DNA of 7,638 nt from positions 1 to 7,638 of the forward strand of contig JAGQIB010000392.1 in NCBI GenBank assembly GCA_020431545.1, in the 5' to 3' direction. The stretch comes from Gemmatimonadota bacterium (lineage in GTDB: Bacteria; ARS69). Of the stretch, positions 6,782 through 7,638 are shown one piece after another. The position numbers and the translations under genes were made by a program. The number at the start of each line of letters is the position of its first letter. The stretch's first letter is position 1. Under the pieces are notes generated by a model. The model was not told where the DNA came from, ran no database searches, and worked only from the letters and a program-made list of their open reading frames with translations.

Positions 6782-7107
6782 TGGGCGAGGCGACGACGAT
6801 CGAAGCGCATCTGCTGTCCTGCCTCCACGACGTGGAGGACGCGGAGATGCCGCTCGACGTCGTCGATCTGGGTCTCATCTACGGCGTTCGCTACGACGCC
6901 GCCGAGCGCCGCGTGGAGGTCGACATGACCTTCACGGCCATGGGCTGCCCGGCGATGGAGTTCATGATCGGCGACGTTCGCGACCGTCTCCTGCGGGAGC
7001 CGGAAGTGGACGCCGTCGACGTTTCGATCGTGTGGGACCCGCCGTGGGATCGGCGGCGCCTCACGGAACGCGGCACGGCGGCGCTCGCCGCCTGGGGGAT
7101 CGTATGA
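6781..7107 (+). CDS. paaD: PaaD-like MIP18/DUF59 protein, short form
   Basis: A 108-residue MIP18/DUF59-domain protein. In the paa cluster PaaD is needed for oxygenase function and is thought to help iron-sulfur or di-iron centre maturation, related to SufT/MIP18 proteins. Visible family features are the N-terminal helix, AEMPLDVVDLGLIYGV (21-36), matching the DPEIPV..DLG core, the conserved FTAMGCPAME with Cys56, and WDPPWD (85-90), followed by an AWGI C-terminus like the REYGI of E. coli PaaD. The protein stops there: the C-terminal cysteine-rich extension of E. coli PaaD (about 165 residues) is missing. It lies between the A and B genes, not after C, and overlaps its neighbours by one base (TGATG) and four bases (ATGA), so translation is probably coupled. 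A generic SufT-like maturation factor is the alternative. Confidence 0.87.
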   Translation: MGEATTIEAHLLSCLHDVEDAEMPLDVVDLGLIYGVRYDAAERRVEVDMTFTAMGCPAMEFMIGDVRDRLLREPEVDAVDVSIVWDPPWDRRRLTERGTAALAAWGIV

Positions 7108-7325
7108 GCATCCGCGACCGGAACTTCAAGAAGCCGACCGGTACCGTGTACGACGTGTTCGCGCGCACGCGCGACGAGAGCGAGCTGCACCAGGTCGGCG
7201 ACGTGATCGCGCCGTCCCAGGGACTCGCGCGCGCCTACGCCTATCAGATGTACCAGGAGAGCCCGTGGGTCGAGATGGTCGTGGCGCCGCGGGAGAACAT
7301 CGTCACCATCATCGATCGATCGTAG
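7104..7325 (+). CDS. paaB: PaaB-like subunit of the CoA-thioester epoxidase
   Basis: A 73-residue PaaB-family protein. PaaB is a small non-catalytic subunit needed for an active PaaABCE complex, probably bridging the A and C subunits. The core runs from VYDVFARTR (15-23), matching the YEVFVRGK opening of E. coli PaaB, through HQVGDVIAP (29-37) at the HVGSL position, the helix YAYQMYQE (45-52), to PWVEMVVAP (54-62) and a final ENIVTIID strand, matching WVVKASEIV. It lacks the C-terminal 20 to 30 residues of the 95-residue E. coli protein. The ATG overlaps the PaaD stop as ATGA, and its own TAG is part of the Shine-Dalgarno of the next gene, so expression should be tightly coupled. Its neighbour at 7334 is a second, diverged member of the same family. 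Confidence 0.86.
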   Translation: MSIRDRNFKKPTGTVYDVFARTRDESELHQVGDVIAPSQGLARAYAYQMYQESPWVEMVVAPRENIVTIIDRS

Positions 7326-7328
7326 GAG
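7324..7328 (+). promoter_or_regulatory. Shine-Dalgarno of the second PaaB-like gene, overlapping the preceding stop
   Basis: AGGAG starts inside the TAG stop codon of the first PaaB-like gene and lies five bases before the ATG at 7334. It decides that start: the frame is open further upstream, but that part reads antisense-like low-complexity sequence inside the preceding gene. Confidence 0.7.
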
Positions 7329-7333
7329 TCGTC

Positions 7334-7522
7334 ATGGAGCGATTCGAGATCTACGGCCGCCGCTCGTGCGACGAGGCGCTCACGCACCTCGGCTCGCTCG
7401 ACGTGCCGAACGCCGACGCCGTGACCGACGCCGCGAAGAAGGCGCACGGCGAGGACTGGATGGAGCTCGTGGCCATCCCCGCCGGCCAGATCGCCTGGGC
7501 GATCGAGGAGGACGACGCATGA
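7334..7522 (+). CDS. Second PaaB-like small protein (PaaB paralogue)
   Basis: A 62-residue protein that I assign to the PaaB family by reading it against E. coli PaaB and against its upstream neighbour. RFEIYGRR (3-10) matches the YEVFVRG opening, LTHLGSLDVPNADAV (16-30) matches the HVGSL..A segment, the helix DAAKKAHG (32-39) follows, and DWMELVAIP (41-49) with GQIAWAI (51-57) matches the WVVKASEI end. It aligns to the first PaaB-like protein with a single one-residue gap, keeping the paired strands, the VG/LG turn and a Trp (Trp42 against Trp55), though few residues are identical. It ends in an acidic tail, EEDDA. It overlaps the next start as ATGA. The two could sit side by side in one complex or serve the two ferritin-like subunits separately. 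Function beyond family assignment is inferred. Confidence 0.8.
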   Translation: MERFEIYGRRSCDEALTHLGSLDVPNADAVTDAAKKAHGEDWMELVAIPAGQIAWAIEEDDA

Positions 7523-7638
7523 ACGAGTTCCTCAAGGACCGCGAAGCCGATCTGCACGACGCACCGGTGGCCGTCGAGGCGGACGTCGAGGCGTTCTCGC
7601 CGGCGGCCCGGAAGTCGATCCTCGGCCTCCTGCTGACG
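7519..7638 (+). CDS. N-terminus of a probable PaaC-like structural subunit, partial
   Basis: Forty codons are visible before the window ends, starting at an ATG that overlaps the preceding stop as ATGA. The first 25 residues are acidic and unlike anything I recognise. They are followed by AFSPAARKSILGLLLT (25-40), which looks like the first helix of the ferritin-like PaaC fold, normally continuing into a L.DD...LG.R..EW segment. Assignment to PaaC rests mainly on position: the A, D and B components precede it and a C subunit is required for an active complex. PaaC is homologous to PaaA but has lost the iron site, and it stabilises the A subunit. Another pathway gene cannot be excluded from so short a fragment. 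Confidence 0.7.
   Translation, partial: MNEFLKDREADLHDAPVAVEADVEAFSPAARKSILGLLLT

Noticed and set aside
7313..7322. The palindrome CGATCGATCG near the end of the first PaaB-like gene.
   Set aside because: It lies in coding sequence as Ile-Asp-Arg-Ser codons and is likely to arise by chance. I see no further reason to call it a site.
1..7638. Searched by eye for tRNA, rRNA, CRISPR repeats, insertion-sequence ends, attachment sites and toxin or defence genes.
   Set aside because: None was seen. The window is ordinary metabolic chromosome apart from the variant epoxidase cluster.

Overview
The window is GC-rich bacterial DNA, densely coded and with short intergenic gaps. It carries no rRNA, tRNA, CRISPR array or transposase that I can see. 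Gene content (a quinone-linked glycerol-3-phosphate dehydrogenase, a GT4 glycosyltransferase, and a multisubunit aerobic CoA-thioester epoxidase cluster) points to an aerobic, free-living bacterium of a high-GC lineage. The phylum cannot be fixed from this sequence alone.

Left part (1-2810, minus strand): glpD is followed on the same strand by a GT4-family glycosyltransferase that runs off the left edge. The two genes overlap by four bases, so they are probably one transcription unit. In the divergent direction, a tiny gene for a double-CDGSH iron-sulfur protein (2956-3198) has an excellent Shine-Dalgarno sequence. A 263-base gap (3199-3461) follows. It holds a hairpin, a good sigma70-like promoter candidate and a leader with a 24-base-period direct repeat and a palindrome.

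Right part (3462-7638, plus strand): an NAD(P)-dependent aldehyde dehydrogenase, a near-textbook intrinsic terminator, an enoyl-CoA hydratase, and then a tightly packed cluster related to phenylacetyl-CoA 1,2-epoxidase. The cluster order is PaaA-like oxygenase subunit with all six expected di-iron ligands, a short PaaD-like MIP18/DUF59 protein, a PaaB-like protein, a second PaaB-like protein, and the first 40 codons of a probable PaaC-like subunit. Starts and stops overlap at three of these junctions (TGATG or ATGA); PaaA is preceded by a 19-base gap.

Together the plus-strand genes look like a module that epoxidises a CoA-activated, probably aromatic, substrate and processes the product by hydratase and aldehyde dehydrogenase steps. 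It departs from the E. coli paaABCDE arrangement in gene order (A-D-B-B'-C), in having two different PaaB-like proteins in tandem, and in having a PaaD without its C-terminal cysteine-rich domain. The reductase (PaaE), CoA ligase and thiolase are not in the window. The substrate is therefore an inference, and a variant specificity is possible.
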